Below are positions 39,725 through 48,236 of a stretch of DNA of 64,000 bases, in pieces. This stretch comes from Hydrogenophaga pseudoflava NBRC 102511. GTDB taxonomy: Bacteria; Pseudomonadota; Gammaproteobacteria; Burkholderiales; Burkholderiaceae_C. The stretch's first letter is position 1. Each line of letters starts with the position of its first letter. Under the pieces are notes generated by a model. The model saw only the letters and a list, made by a program, of their open reading frames with translations, had not been told where the DNA came from and did no database searches. Made by a program: the position numbers and the translations under genes. The DNA lies in NCBI RefSeq assembly GCF_001592285.1, contig NZ_BCWQ01000005.1, positions 1 to 64,000 on the forward strand. Direction: 5' to 3'.

Positions 39725-39740
39725 CCGGAATCACCCTGCT

Positions 39741-39780
39741 AAAAACACTTTTCACCACTTAATTGCACTTTTTTCCACTG
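39741..39780 (-). promoter_or_regulatory. MraZ operator: four 10-bp direct repeats
   Basis: On the minus strand AGTG recurs exactly every 10 bases: CAGTGGAAAA, AAGTGCAATT, AAGTGGTGAA and AAGTGTTTTT (plus-strand CACT(T/G) at 39746, 39756, 39766 and 39776). This matches the published MraZ site pattern of AAAGTG(T/G)-type boxes spaced three bases apart. The repeats lie between the candidate -10 element and the mraZ start codon, ideal for autorepression. Confidence 0.82.
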
Positions 39781-39804
39781 TAGCAGGAAAAGCAGTGGCT
39801 GCAA
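39777..39804 (-). promoter_or_regulatory. Candidate promoter of the mra/dcw operon
   Basis: On the minus strand TTGCAG (39804-39799) and TACAGT (39782-39777) are separated by 16 bases and resemble a sigma-70 promoter (3/6 and 4/6 matches). The -10 hexamer touches the first MraZ box. Assigned from position and partial consensus match only. Confidence 0.45.
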
Positions 39805-40047
39805 GCTTCTGCGGGCAGTTTTTTTCCAATGAAATCAATCACTTAGAACACATTTTGAAGCAATTTCAACTTCAAAATACGCAGCAAAAGCAAGCACTTA
39901 CAGCGCGCTGTGAATGTGATGCTTGAAAACCCTGTTACACACAGGGTGGGCGACAGACGGCCAGGGATGCGGGCATCGCCCGCCAGGGGTCAATGAAAAA
40001 TCCCGGCGACCCTGAGGGCGGCCGGGACTGCATGCCAGGAACGGCCA
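39805..40047. other. AT-rich gene-less stretch between mraZ promoter and hslU
   Basis: No gene is visible. The stretch is conspicuously AT-rich compared with the window. It contains a 9-bp inverted repeat, ATTTTGAAG/CTTCAAAAT (39852-39878); a hairpin ACCCTG/CAGGGT followed by T on the minus strand (39929-39947); a GCGGGC/GCCCGC hairpin (39969-39983); and the hslU terminator (39996-40027). Confidence 0.6.
39996..40027 (-). terminator. Intrinsic terminator after hslU
   Basis: On the minus strand TCCCGGC (40007-40001 complement region) pairs with GCCGGGA across a 13-base loop and is followed by TTTTT (39996-40000). It begins 20 bases after the hslU stop, separating hslVU from the mra operon. 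Confidence 0.75.
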
Positions 40048-41376
40048 TCAGAGGATGTAGCGGGACAGATCCTCGTTGCGGCTGAGTTCGGCCAGCCTGC
40101 CGTTCACATACGCGGCGTCGATCACCACCGTGCTGTTCTGCAGGGAGGTGGCGCCGAAGCTGACCTCGTCCAGCAGGTGCTCCATCACCGTCGCCAGGCG
40201 GCGCGCGCCGATGTTCTCGGTGCGCTCGTTCACGTCGCAGGCAATCTGCGCGAGCTGGCGGATGCCATCGGGCTTGAACTCCAGCGCCACGCCCTCGGTG
40301 GCCAGCAGGGCCTGGTACTGCTTGACCAGGCTGGCATGGGTGCTGGTGAGGATGGCCTCGAAGTCGTCCACCGACAGCGACTGCAGCTCGACCCGGATCG
40401 GGAAGCGCCCCTGCAGCTCGGGAATCAGGTCGCTGGGCTTGGCCAGGTGAAAGGCCCCGCTGGCAATGAACAGGATGTGGTCGGTCTTGACCATGCCGTA
40501 CTTGGTCGAGACGGTGGTGCCTTCGACCAGCGGCAGCAGATCGCGCTGCACGCCCTGGCGGGACACCTCGGCACCGCCCGACTCGCTGCGCGAGGCCACC
40601 TTGTCGATCTCGTCGATGAAGACGATGCCGTTCTGCTCGGTGTTGTGCAGCGCACGCGTCCGCACGTCTTCCTCATTGACCAGCTTGCCGGCCTCCTCGT
40701 CGATCAGCAGCTTCATCGCCTCGGCGATCTTGAGCTTGCGTTTGCGCCGCCGCTCCTGTCCCATCTGGCTGAACATGCCGCGCAACTGCTCGGCCATTTC
40801 TTCCATGCCGGCCGGCCCCATGACCTGCATGGCGGGCGCCGACTCGGCGAGGTCAATTTCGATCTCGCGGTCGTCCAGCTGCCCCTCGCGCAGCTTCTTG
40901 CGGAAGGTCTGGCGGGCCGTGCTGTCGGGGTTGGGCTGCGGTTCACCGGACAGGCCACGCGGCGGCGGCAGCAGCACGTCAAGAATGCGGTCTTCGGCCG
41001 CGTCCTCGGCGCGCATGCGCTGCTTGCGCATATCGGTTTCGCGCGTCTGCTTCACCGCGATCTCGACCAGGTCGCGCACGATGCTGTCGACATCCTTGCC
41101 CACATAGCCCACCTCGGTGAACTTGGTGGCCTCGACCTTGATGAAGGGCGCATCGGCCAGCTTCGCCAGGCGACGCGCGATCTCGGTCTTGCCCACGCCG
41201 GTGGGTCCGATCATCAGGATGTTCTTGGGAGTGATTTCGGGGCGCAGCTTCTCGTCGACCTGCTGGCGGCGCCAGCGGTTGCGCAACGCGATGGCGACGG
41301 CGCGCTTGGCACCGTTCTGGCCGATGATGAAACGGTCGAGTTCGGAAACGATCTCCTGCGGCGTCATGGAGGACAT
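40048..41376 (-). CDS. hslU: HslUV protease ATPase subunit
   Basis: HslU (ClpY) is the AAA+ unfoldase of the HslUV protease. The 442-residue protein has [17 protein letters not shown], Walker [16 protein letters not shown], the family-specific I domain ([15 protein letters not shown]), Walker [12 protein letters not shown], sensor 1 FIASGAF, and the conserved C-terminus ending DLSRYIL that inserts into HslV. The ATG at 41376 is chosen because GAGGTG lies 9 bases upstream; it begins two bases after the hslV stop. Confidence 0.97.
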   Translation of the reverse strand: MSSMTPQEIVSELDRFIIGQNGAKRAVAIALRNRWRRQQVDEKLRPEITPKNILMIGPTGVGKTEIARRLAKLADAPFIKVEATKFTEVGYVGKDVDSIVRDLVEIAVKQTRETDMRKQRMRAEDAAEDRILDVLLPPPRGLSGEPQPNPDSTARQTFRKKLREGQLDDREIEIDLAESAPAMQVMGPAGMEEMAEQLRGMFSQMGQERRRKRKLKIAEAMKLLIDEEAGKLVNEEDVRTRALHNTEQNGIVFIDEIDKVASRSESGGAEVSRQGVQRDLLPLVEGTTVSTKYGMVKTDHILFIASGAFHLAKPSDLIPELQGRFPIRVELQSLSVDDFEAILTSTHASLVKQYQALLATEGVALEFKPDGIRQLAQIACDVNERTENIGARRLATVMEHLLDEVSFGATSLQNSTVVIDAAYVNGRLAELSRNEDLSRYIL

Positions 41377-41378
41377 GT

Positions 41379-41924
41379 TCAAAGCACCTCGACCGTGTGG
41401 TTCATGTTGGTGTAGATGCAGATCTCGCCGGCGATGGCCAGCGACTGCCGCACCACGTCCTCGGCGCTGAGCGCCGTATGCTGCACCAGCGCCCGCGCCG
41501 CGGCCTGCGCGTAGGCGCCGCCCGAGCCGATGGCAACCACCCCGTGTTCGGGCTCCAGCACGTCCCCGTTGCCGGTGATGATCAGCGCGGCACTGCGGTC
41601 ACCGACTGCCAGCATGGCTTCGAGCCGGCGCAGCACACGGTCGGTGCGCCAGTCGCGCGTGAGGTCAATGGCCGCGCGCACCAGGTGGCCCTGGTGCTTT
41701 TCCAGCTTGGCCTCGAAACGCTCGAACAGGGTGAAGGCATCGGCGGTGGCACCGGCAAAACCCGCCAGCACCTGGTCGCGGTAAAGCTTGCGCACCTTGC
41801 GCGCGGTGCCCTTGACGACGACATTGCCCAGGGTGACCTGGCCGTCGCCTCCGATGGCGACCTGAACACCGTCGGGCGTCTCGCGGCGCACGCAGACGAT
41901 GGTGGTTCCGTGAAAAGTGTCCAT
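41379..41924 (-). CDS. hslV: HslUV protease peptidase subunit
   Basis: HslV (ClpQ) is the threonine peptidase of HslUV. The 181-residue precursor starts [14 protein letters not shown]; cleavage after Gly6 would expose the N-terminal catalytic Thr7, the form seen in betaproteobacteria. [13 protein letters not shown] and the GNGDVLEP and [13 protein letters not shown] segments are typical. It is transcribed with hslU. Confidence 0.97.
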   Translation of the reverse strand: MDTFHGTTIVCVRRETPDGVQVAIGGDGQVTLGNVVVKGTARKVRKLYRDQVLAGFAGATADAFTLFERFEAKLEKHQGHLVRAAIDLTRDWRTDRVLRRLEAMLAVGDRSAALIITGNGDVLEPEHGVVAIGSGGAYAQAAARALVQHTALSAEDVVRQSLAIAGEICIYTNMNHTVEVL

Positions 41925-41994
41925 AGCAAAAGAAAGTGGAGGCAACTGGGCCGAACTCAAGCCCGTCGGCGCATTGAAGGGAGTCGTTCCAAGG

Positions 41995-42070
41995 CACCGC
42001 GGAACCGGCTACGCCGGGGCCGCCCGTGCCATCCCCTTGAGGGGATCGCGCGCAGCGCGGCAGGGGCGGG
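41995..42070 (-). repeat. Intergenic three-hairpin repeat, copy C (diverged)
   Basis: Read on the minus strand, directly after the stop of the STAS gene, the same plan recurs: a GCCGCGC/GCGCGC-type hairpin, ATCCCC-TCA-AGGGGAT, and CCGGC-GTA-GCCGG followed by GGTTCCGCGG. Primary sequence is more diverged than between copies A and B, but hairpin order, orientation and placement are the same. Confidence 0.65.
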
Positions 42071-42071
42071 C

Positions 42072-43955
42072 CTAATCGTTCCTCACGACGACCTTGGCGT
42101 ATTCGGTGATGCCGATGACATTGAAGAATGCCGACACCAGTCGGTGCACATCCACGAACTGCACAAGTCGCCCGGAGGCATGGTGCCCGGCCACCCAGTT
42201 CAGCAGCGTGCCAGCCGCGGAGAAGTCCACACGGATCAGGTTGCGGCACGAAATGATCATGACATCGGCCCCCTGCAGCCGATGCTCCAGATCCTCCAGG
42301 GTGGCCTGCGGATCACCACGGATCTCGCCAGACAGTTCCACCAGGCCCAGATGATTGAACTCTGTCGACGGGCCTTCGGCCCCCGACTCCGTCGTGTAGC
42401 CGGAAGAAACGGTCTCCCGCACCACCTCGCCCAGCACAGAGGCGCCCTCATCGGGGTCCACGGCGCCGTTGGTCATGGCCTTGAAGTGACAGCGCGGGCG
42501 CTCCCATCCCGGCGGCGACACCTCGTAGGTGACACAGAAGTCCAGCGCCGTCAGTTCAAACTCGTCGGGCCGGTTCATCACCCGCAAGACGGCCATGCGC
42601 AACTCCCACCAGAGCTGTTCGACGTCCCGGCGCCCCGAAGGCGTGAGTTGCTTGAGGACCTCGCGCAGGCGAGGTGCGTCAATGAAGGAGATCTCGACCT
42701 CCTGATCGCCCCAGAGCGTGAAGATGCCCAGCAATGCGCGCGCCGCCTTCACGTCGATGGACTCCAGCTCGGTCCATTCCAGCACCCAGGGCTGAGGCGC
42801 CCGGAGCAGCACGTTCTGCAGCGTGCCCACAGCATGGGCATCCAGCTCGGGATCGCAGGCCCAGGACGCCCGGGTCGGCGTGACGGACGGCTTGAAGGCC
42901 TTGCCGGTCATGGACGACACCAGCTCGGGCATGTCGTACCACTGGGGTGGCGAGCGGCCGAAGCGGTTCACAAAATCCACGGCGCGGCTCTCGAACGGCG
43001 CCATCTGCCCGGTCGCCCGGTACAGATCAAACAGGGCCAGCCAGTCGTCCAGCTGGTTCTCGCGCGGCCCGCCTTCTGCAATCGTGTCCTTGAGCCCCTG
43101 CTCGGCGCCTGCATCGTCTCCATTGGCGAAGCGGATGGCGGCTTCCTCGACCTCCGGGTCCTGGGCAATTTCGTGCACGTCCAGCGCATAGAAATGCGAG
43201 GCCGAGAAGCCCGACCCCGACCCGCCGCGAGCGGCGCCTGCGATCGCCGTACCCGAAGTGGGCGCCATCAGGCCTGTGCGCGCAGTCGACGGCGCCGGGC
43301 CAGTATCTGGTCCCGACTTGGGCGGAGGAACCGCTTCGCGAAGCACCGGCACGTTGTCCGGGGTTGGTGCCGGCGCCTGCGTCTTCGCAGCGGGCACCGA
43401 AAGCGGCTGGGGTGGCGAGGAGGTGGATTCGCCGTCGCCCAGTGTCGCCGCTTCGGTTTCGTTGTACTGGGCTCTGAGGCGCCTCTGCTCTTCCGCCTCC
43501 CTGGGGGAAACCGGTTTTTCCACCTTGCGCTCAAGGGGCGTACCTCCGGTAGAGTGCGCCCCGGAATTGGTCCCGCCGGTCACCAGCGAGTCAGGCCCCT
43601 TGGTCTTCCACCACTGCATCGACATCTGGGCTTCGATCTCGTCGATCTTCTTGAGCGTCATCGCCCGGTCATCGGGCTTGGAAGGAAGACTGCTCTGGAA
43701 GAAAGAAGGCCGGACGCCCTGGGCCCCGTCCACGGCGCCCTCACGGCTGCGAATCTTGCGCAGCATGTCGAACTCGCGCTTGCGCACGAAGTCGTTGCGC
43801 CGCTTGCGCTCGATCATCTCTTTGAGCGCCGCCTTGTTGTATTCGCTCTCCCGGTCGGCGTTGCGGGTGTCCAGATCCGCCCAGCTCGTGGTCGGATGAC
43901 GCACGAACTTCACCACCTTGGACAGAAAGCCGCCGCTGGAATCGTCCTTGGACAT
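42072..43955 (-). CDS. Tandem STAS-domain protein, unknown function
   Basis: A 627-residue soluble protein. The N-terminal 250 residues are charged, then proline/serine/threonine-rich and probably disordered. A helical region follows (SHFYALDVHEIAQDPEVEEA). Two STAS-like segments come next: residues 389-440 (WTELESIDVKAARALLGIF) and 565-627 (LIRVDFSAAGTLLNW). STAS domains act as anti-sigma-antagonists or switch modules; Ser579 in VDFSAAG is at the usual phosphorylatable position, while the first copy has Asp-Val-Lys there. No kinase or phosphatase is adjacent. It follows dksA by 39 bases and is probably co-transcribed. Confidence 0.8.
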   Translation of the reverse strand: MSKDDSSGGFLSKVVKFVRHPTTSWADLDTRNADRESEYNKAALKEMIERKRRNDFVRKREFDMLRKIRSREGAVDGAQGVRPSFFQSSLPSKPDDRAMTLKKIDEIEAQMSMQWWKTKGPDSLVTGGTNSGAHSTGGTPLERKVEKPVSPREAEEQRRLRAQYNETEAATLGDGESTSSPPQPLSVPAAKTQAPAPTPDNVPVLREAVPPPKSGPDTGPAPSTARTGLMAPTSGTAIAGAARGGSGSGFSASHFYALDVHEIAQDPEVEEAAIRFANGDDAGAEQGLKDTIAEGGPRENQLDDWLALFDLYRATGQMAPFESRAVDFVNRFGRSPPQWYDMPELVSSMTGKAFKPSVTPTRASWACDPELDAHAVGTLQNVLLRAPQPWVLEWTELESIDVKAARALLGIFTLWGDQEVEISFIDAPRLREVLKQLTPSGRRDVEQLWWELRMAVLRVMNRPDEFELTALDFCVTYEVSPPGWERPRCHFKAMTNGAVDPDEGASVLGEVVRETVSSGYTTESGAEGPSTEFNHLGLVELSGEIRGDPQATLEDLEHRLQGADVMIISCRNLIRVDFSAAGTLLNWVAGHHASGRLVQFVDVHRLVSAFFNVIGITEYAKVVVRND

Positions 43956-43994
43956 GGATCAGGGTATGAGAGTGTTCCGCAGAAAAGGCCGCAA

Positions 43995-44999
43995 TCAGTC
44001 ACCAAACATCTTCTGCTTGAGCTCGCGCCGCTGTTGTGCCTCCAGCGACAGGCTGGCCGTCGGGCGCGCCATCAGGCGGCCAACACCAATCGGCTCACCC
44101 GTCTCTTCACAGTACCCGTAGTCGCCCGAGTCGATGCGGGCAATGGCCTGCTCGATCTTCTTGAGAAGCTTGCGTTCCCGGTCGCGGGTGCGCAACTCCA
44201 GAGCATGCTCTTCCTCGATCGTCGCACGGTCCGCGGGGTCGGGAACCACGACGGTGTCTTCGCGCAGGTGCTCGGTGGTTTCGCCGGCGTTGGCCAGCAT
44301 GTCGTCCTTCAGCTGCGTCAACTTTCGACGGAAGAAAGCGAGTTGCACGTCGTTCATGTACTCCGAATCGGGCATGGACTGGACGTCCTGGTCGGTCAGT
44401 TTCTCGACCGGCAGAGACTTCCAGTTGTTGGCACGTTTCGGGTCTTTCTGGATGGCGGTGGGCGCGGGAGCAGTCATCACACGTTCGTTCGATAAAGAGA
44501 AGGTCGCCTTGGCGGCGTTGGGAGCATGGGTCGGAATGACCGCAGCCTGTGTCATCTGTTCCATCATCACTTTCTTGGCGGCCCGCTTGCCCAGAGGACG
44601 CGGCGTCGGTTCGATGATGATGGGCGCCGGAGCGGCCACGGGGGGCGGCACGACGGTCGACTTCTGTTTGGTCACCGCCTTGGCCGGTGGCGCCGGCACC
44701 TTGACCGGAGCCGGTTTGCTGGCTGGCTTCGCTGCAGGCTTGGGAGCTGCCGCAGGCTTGGCGGCAGCCAGCGCCTTGGGGCCAGCCGTCTTTTTGGCGG
44801 CAGGCAGAGCGGTTTTGGAGGCCAACTTGGCCGCAGGCTTGCCGACCGTAGCCCTGGCACTGGCCGGCTTCGCCGTGGTTTTCGCAGCGGCCTTGGCAGG
44901 CGCCTTGGAAGCCGGGGCCACAGCAGACGCGGATCGCCCCTTGCCGGCCGACGCGGCGGGTTTGCGATTCTTCGCGGTGGGGGTGGCCTGGGCTTTCAC
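43995..44999 (-). CDS. dksA: DksA-family RNA polymerase-binding factor, N-terminally extended
   Basis: DksA enters the RNA polymerase secondary channel and tunes transcription with ppGpp. The core (residues 201-334) has the coiled coil with the tip motif DPADRA (254-259), then GDYGYCEETGEPIGVGRL and SLSLEAQQRR. Only one of the four zinc-finger cysteines remains (Cys297), as in alphaproteobacterial DksA. Residues 1-200 are an unusual Lys/Ala/Pro-rich extension (repeats such as KPAAKPASKPAP) resembling histone H1-like tails. The GTG at 44999 is chosen because of a strong Shine-Dalgarno (AGGAGATCCTTTGTG). Identity of the core is clear; whether this is the only DksA in the genome is not visible. 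Confidence 0.9.
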   Translation of the reverse strand: MKAQATPTAKNRKPAASAGKGRSASAVAPASKAPAKAAAKTTAKPASARATVGKPAAKLASKTALPAAKKTAGPKALAAAKPAAAPKPAAKPASKPAPVKVPAPPAKAVTKQKSTVVPPPVAAPAPIIIEPTPRPLGKRAAKKVMMEQMTQAAVIPTHAPNAAKATFSLSNERVMTAPAPTAIQKDPKRANNWKSLPVEKLTDQDVQSMPDSEYMNDVQLAFFRRKLTQLKDDMLANAGETTEHLREDTVVVPDPADRATIEEEHALELRTRDRERKLLKKIEQAIARIDSGDYGYCEETGEPIGVGRLMARPTASLSLEAQQRRELKQKMFGD

Positions 45000-45323
45000 A
45001 AAGGATCTCCTCTCAGTGCCTGACGCTGCCTGGTGGCGGGGTGGCGCGCTGGACGGGGTGGAGCCCCCGACCGCATCGCTTTGCTCGGCCGAAGCCGGCT
45101 GGTTTGTGGTTATACCCCGTTTGCGAACGTCGGTAGCGCCTGCCTGCCTCTGCTGGCGGACAGATGACTCGGGTAGGCTGCGGGCTGCCGACTTGGGCGG
45201 CGATTGTAACGACGCGGCCCTCAAAGACACTGACGCGGGATCCGAGGGAAAACCCAGGCTCTGGAGAAGCGAGACAAACAGCATCAGGGGCTCCGTTCCC
45301 GCTTTGTTGGCACAAGCGTCCGC
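45000..45323. other. Gene-less region upstream of dksA
   Basis: 324 bases between the CobW-family gene and dksA. The dksA frame stays open upstream to 45284, but the ribosome-binding site at 45000-45010 argues that this is untranslated leader. A TATAAC hexamer (minus strand, 45114-45109) and a TACAAT further upstream are possible -10 elements, neither with a convincing -35. No terminator hairpin is obvious after the CobW gene. Confidence 0.45.
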
Positions 45324-46397
45324 TCAAACCAGCGCCTGGTCGAGACCCTGGACCAGGATATCCTTGGGCAGGTCGATGCCGATGAACACCATCTTGCTGG
45401 TGCGGGCCTCACCTTCGGCCCACAGCGGCCCCAGGTCACTGCCCATGAGCTGGTGCACGCCCTGGAAGATCACCTTGCGGTCGGTGCCCTGCATGTTCAG
45501 CACGCCCTTGTAGCGCAGCATCTTGGGGCCGTAGACCTGCACGATGGCGCCCAGAAAGTCCTCCAGCTTGGCAGGGTCGAACGGCTTGTCGGCCCGGTAG
45601 ACGAAGCTTTTCACATCGTCGTCGTGGTGATGGTGGTGGCCATGGGCATGACCGTGCTGGTGCGACGGGTGGTTGCAGTGCTCGCCGTGTTCGTGGTCAT
45701 GGTCGTGGTGTTCATGGCCATGGTCGTGATCGTGGTCATCCACGCTCAGGAAGTCCGGGTCGATGTCCAGCTTGGCGTTCAGGTTGAAGCCGCGCAGGTC
45801 GAACACCTCCTTGAGCGCCACCTCGCCGAAATGCACCGGGCGCATGGGCGCGCGCGGGTTCATGTGTTTGAGGCGGTGGATCAGCGCGTCCACCTCGTCC
45901 TGGGACACCAGGTCGGCCTTGCTGATGAAGATCTGGTCGGCAAAGCCCACCTGGCGGCGCGCTTCCTGGCGGTCGTTGAGCTGGTCGGCGGCGTGTTTGG
46001 CGTCCACCAGGGTCAGGATGGAGTCCAGCAGGTACTGCTCGGCCACCTCGTCGTCCATGAAGAAGGTCTGCGCCACGGGCCCCGGGTCGGCCAGGCCGGT
46101 GGTCTCGATCACCACGCGCTCGAAGTCCAGCTCACCCTTGCGTTTTTTCTGTGCCAGGTCGGCCAGTGTGGCGCGCAGGTCGTCGCGGATGGTGCAACAG
46201 ATGCAGCCGTTGCTCATCTGGATGATGTTTTCCTGCGTGTCGGCCACCAGGATCTCGTTGTCGATGTTTTCTTCACCGAACTCGTTTTCGACCACCGCGA
46301 TCTTCTGACCATGCGCCTCGTTCAGCACGCGCTTGAGCAGCGTGGTCTTGCCCGAGCCGAGGAAGCCGGTGAGGATGGTGGCAGGGATGAGCGACAT
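45324..46397 (-). CDS. CobW/COG0523-family metal GTPase
   Basis: A 357-residue G3E-family P-loop GTPase, the group that delivers metals such as zinc or cobalt to client proteins. Walker A is GFLGSGKTT (residues 11-19); the metal motif CxCC is GCICC (Cys65, Cys67, Cys68); Walker B-like VVIETTGLADP and the guanine motif SKAD follow. Residues 220-261 are a histidine/aspartate-rich loop with about 18 His, likely a metal store or sensor, and a CobW C-terminal domain ends the protein. The ATG at 46397 places the P loop correctly. No Zur box was identified. Confidence 0.92.
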   Translation of the reverse strand: MSLIPATILTGFLGSGKTTLLKRVLNEAHGQKIAVVENEFGEENIDNEILVADTQENIIQMSNGCICCTIRDDLRATLADLAQKKRKGELDFERVVIETTGLADPGPVAQTFFMDDEVAEQYLLDSILTLVDAKHAADQLNDRQEARRQVGFADQIFISKADLVSQDEVDALIHRLKHMNPRAPMRPVHFGEVALKEVFDLRGFNLNAKLDIDPDFLSVDDHDHDHGHEHHDHDHEHGEHCNHPSHQHGHAHGHHHHHDDDVKSFVYRADKPFDPAKLEDFLGAIVQVYGPKMLRYKGVLNMQGTDRKVIFQGVHQLMGSDLGPLWAEGEARTSKMVFIGIDLPKDILVQGLDQALV

Positions 46398-46457
46398 GGC
46401 AGGTTCCGTATGCAAAAAGCAGGCCGGGAGTGTAGTGCAGCGATGTGACCGTGCTGC

Positions 46458-47642
46458 TCAGAGTTTTTTCATGACGACCAATCCCTTCAGGTATTCGCCC
46501 TCGGGGAACGCGGTGGTCATCGGATGGTCGCAGGCGCCGCCCAGGCGCTGCAGGATGGCGCCGTCGACGCCCGCATCGCAGGCCGCCGAGGCCACGATCT
46601 TGTGGAACAGCTCGACACCAATGCCGCCCGAGCATGAGAAGGTGAACAGCACACCACCGGGTGGCAGCAGCTTGAAGGCCAGGCGGTTGATGTCCTTGTA
46701 GGCGCGGGCGGCACGTTCGGCGTGCGCCGCCGTCGGCGCCAGCTTGGGCGGGTCGAGCACGATGGCGTCGAACAACCGGCCCTCGGCCACAAACTGGCGC
46801 AGCGAGGCGTTGACGTCGGCGTCGAGGAAAGTCGCCTGGGTCGGGTCCAGCCCGTTGAGCACCAGGTTGGCGCGCGCCTGCTCCAGCGCCGGACCCGACG
46901 AGTCGATGCTGGTCACATGCCCGGCCCCGCCGGCCAGCGCCGCGACCGAAAAGCCGCCGGTGTAGCTGAAGCAGTTGAGCACCTGGGCGAACTTCAGGCG
47001 CTTCGTGTACCCGTGCAACGCCAGCCGGCTGTCGCGCTGATCCAGGTAGTAGCCGGTCTTGTGGCCCAGGGCGATGTCCAGGCCCAGGCGCCAGCCGTGT
47101 TCCTGCAGCTCGAAGGCGGTGGGGCCGTCGCCGCGCAGCCAGCCGGTCACCTCGGGCAGGCCTTCGAGAGCGCGCGAACTGGCGTCGGAGCGTTCGTACA
47201 GGCGCGGGCAGCCGGTCAGTTCGACCAGCGCGTCGGCGATCACGTCTTTCCAGCGCTCCACCCCGGCCGCACCGAACTGGGCCACCAGGGTGTCGCCATA
47301 GCGGTCCACCACCAACCCCGGCAGGCCGTCGGACTCGCCGTGCACCAGGCGCAGCCCATTACTGGCAATACCCATGCGCTCGCGCAGTGCGATGGCGCGG
47401 CGCAGCGTGTCACGGAAGAAAGCGGCGTCGATGCGCTGGGCCTGGTCGAAGCTCCAGGCGCGCACACGGATCCTGGAACTGGGCGAGTACGCACCCCAGG
47501 CGAGGAACTGGCCGTCGGCGCTGTCCACACGCACGGTTTCTCCGGCATCGGCGCCGCCCTTGGCAATCGCGCCGTCGAACACCCAGGGGTGCCGGCGCTG
47601 CAGCGAGCGTTCCTTGCCGGGCTTGAGTCTGATGATCTTCAT
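46458..47642 (-). CDS. RlmI-type 23S rRNA cytosine methyltransferase
   Basis: A 394-residue class I SAM-dependent methyltransferase with an N-terminal PUA domain. It starts MKIIRLKPGKERSLQRRHPW, which is the PUA signature of the RlmI/YccW group that makes m5C1962 in 23S rRNA. The EEHD-like linker, the SAM motif VLNCFSYTGGFSVAALAGG and the catalytic-loop IVLDPPKLAP plus TFSCSGGI (motif with the catalytic Cys) are present. It lies 24 bases downstream of the DsrE-like gene. rlmI is likely but paralogues exist. Confidence 0.9.
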   Translation of the reverse strand: MKIIRLKPGKERSLQRRHPWVFDGAIAKGGADAGETVRVDSADGQFLAWGAYSPSSRIRVRAWSFDQAQRIDAAFFRDTLRRAIALRERMGIASNGLRLVHGESDGLPGLVVDRYGDTLVAQFGAAGVERWKDVIADALVELTGCPRLYERSDASSRALEGLPEVTGWLRGDGPTAFELQEHGWRLGLDIALGHKTGYYLDQRDSRLALHGYTKRLKFAQVLNCFSYTGGFSVAALAGGAGHVTSIDSSGPALEQARANLVLNGLDPTQATFLDADVNASLRQFVAEGRLFDAIVLDPPKLAPTAAHAERAARAYKDINRLAFKLLPPGGVLFTFSCSGGIGVELFHKIVASAACDAGVDGAILQRLGGACDHPMTTAFPEGEYLKGLVVMKKL

Positions 47643-47666
47643 GCGGGGATTGTGCCCCGCGCAAAG

Positions 47667-48104
47667 TCAGGGGCGCAGGTAGACGAAGCCTTCGCGGGCC
47701 TGCAGCCGGGCCACCTCGGCCACGCCGGAAGGCACGATCTTGGCTTCCATCGCCACCTTGGAAGCGTCGATCTTGCGCGAGACCAGGGTGTTGTTGCAGA
47801 CCCGGAACTCCACGCCCTTGGCCGCCAGTTCGCCGATGGCGCCGGCAAACGGCTGCTCCATCTGGTTGGTCGCGCCATCGAGCAGGAAGTCGATGCCCAG
47901 GCCATGGGCGACCACCACGATCTTGGCCTTGGGGTCGGCCGCCAGGTGGTTGCGAATGTTGTTGATGGCGCGCGAGGCCTGGGGAATGCCTTCGCTCATG
48001 TGGTAGACCGTCTTGATCACGTCGTCGGCCGCGTGCGACGGCGCCGACACCGCAAGGAAAAGGGCGAGCAATGCGGCCTTGAAGGCCAGGAACAGTCGGG
48101 GCAT
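47667..48104 (-). CDS. Exported DsrE/DsrF-like protein
   Basis: A 145-residue protein with a signal peptide (MPRLFLAFKAALLALFLAVS, cleavage probably after PSHA) and a DsrE-like domain (KIVVVAHGLGIDFLLDG and GVEFRVCNNTL). DsrE-fold proteins carry sulfur on a cysteine or act in small-molecule binding; here one cysteine (in VCNNT) is at the usual position. It is periplasmic, unlike sulfur-relay DsrE. The ATG has an excellent Shine-Dalgarno (AGGAGACTTCCCCATG). Function unknown. Confidence 0.82.
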   Translation of the reverse strand: MPRLFLAFKAALLALFLAVSAPSHAADDVIKTVYHMSEGIPQASRAINNIRNHLAADPKAKIVVVAHGLGIDFLLDGATNQMEQPFAGAIGELAAKGVEFRVCNNTLVSRKIDASKVAMEAKIVPSGVAEVARLQAREGFVYLRP

Positions 48105-48140
48105 GGGGAAGTCTCCTAAGGTGTCGCGCCAGACAGCGCA

Positions 48141-48170
48141 TTTAAAAGAAGCAAGCAATGATATTTGCAA
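48141..48170 (-). promoter_or_regulatory. Candidate promoter of the DsrE-like gene
   Basis: In the AT-rich 132-base gap before the DsrE-like gene, the minus strand carries TTGCAA (48170-48165) and TTTAAA (48146-48141) 18 bases apart, about 37 bases before the start codon. Both hexamers match consensus at four positions. Assigned from consensus and placement only. Confidence 0.4.
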
Positions 48171-48236
48171 GAAGAATTTTTGATCGACCCGCCCTGTTTC
48201 GTCAGCGGGTATTCCCGGTCGGTCGAAGGACCGCCA

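Noticed and set aside
45000..45284. A longer dksA starting at 45284 (95 extra codons)
   Set aside because: The GTG at 44999 has an excellent Shine-Dalgarno directly upstream, and the extra residues are Ser/Pro-rich with no conserved feature.
45533..45760. The GTG/CAT-rich tract in the CobW gene as a tandem DNA repeat
   Set aside because: It is the coding sequence of the histidine-rich loop; units are irregular and frame-preserving.
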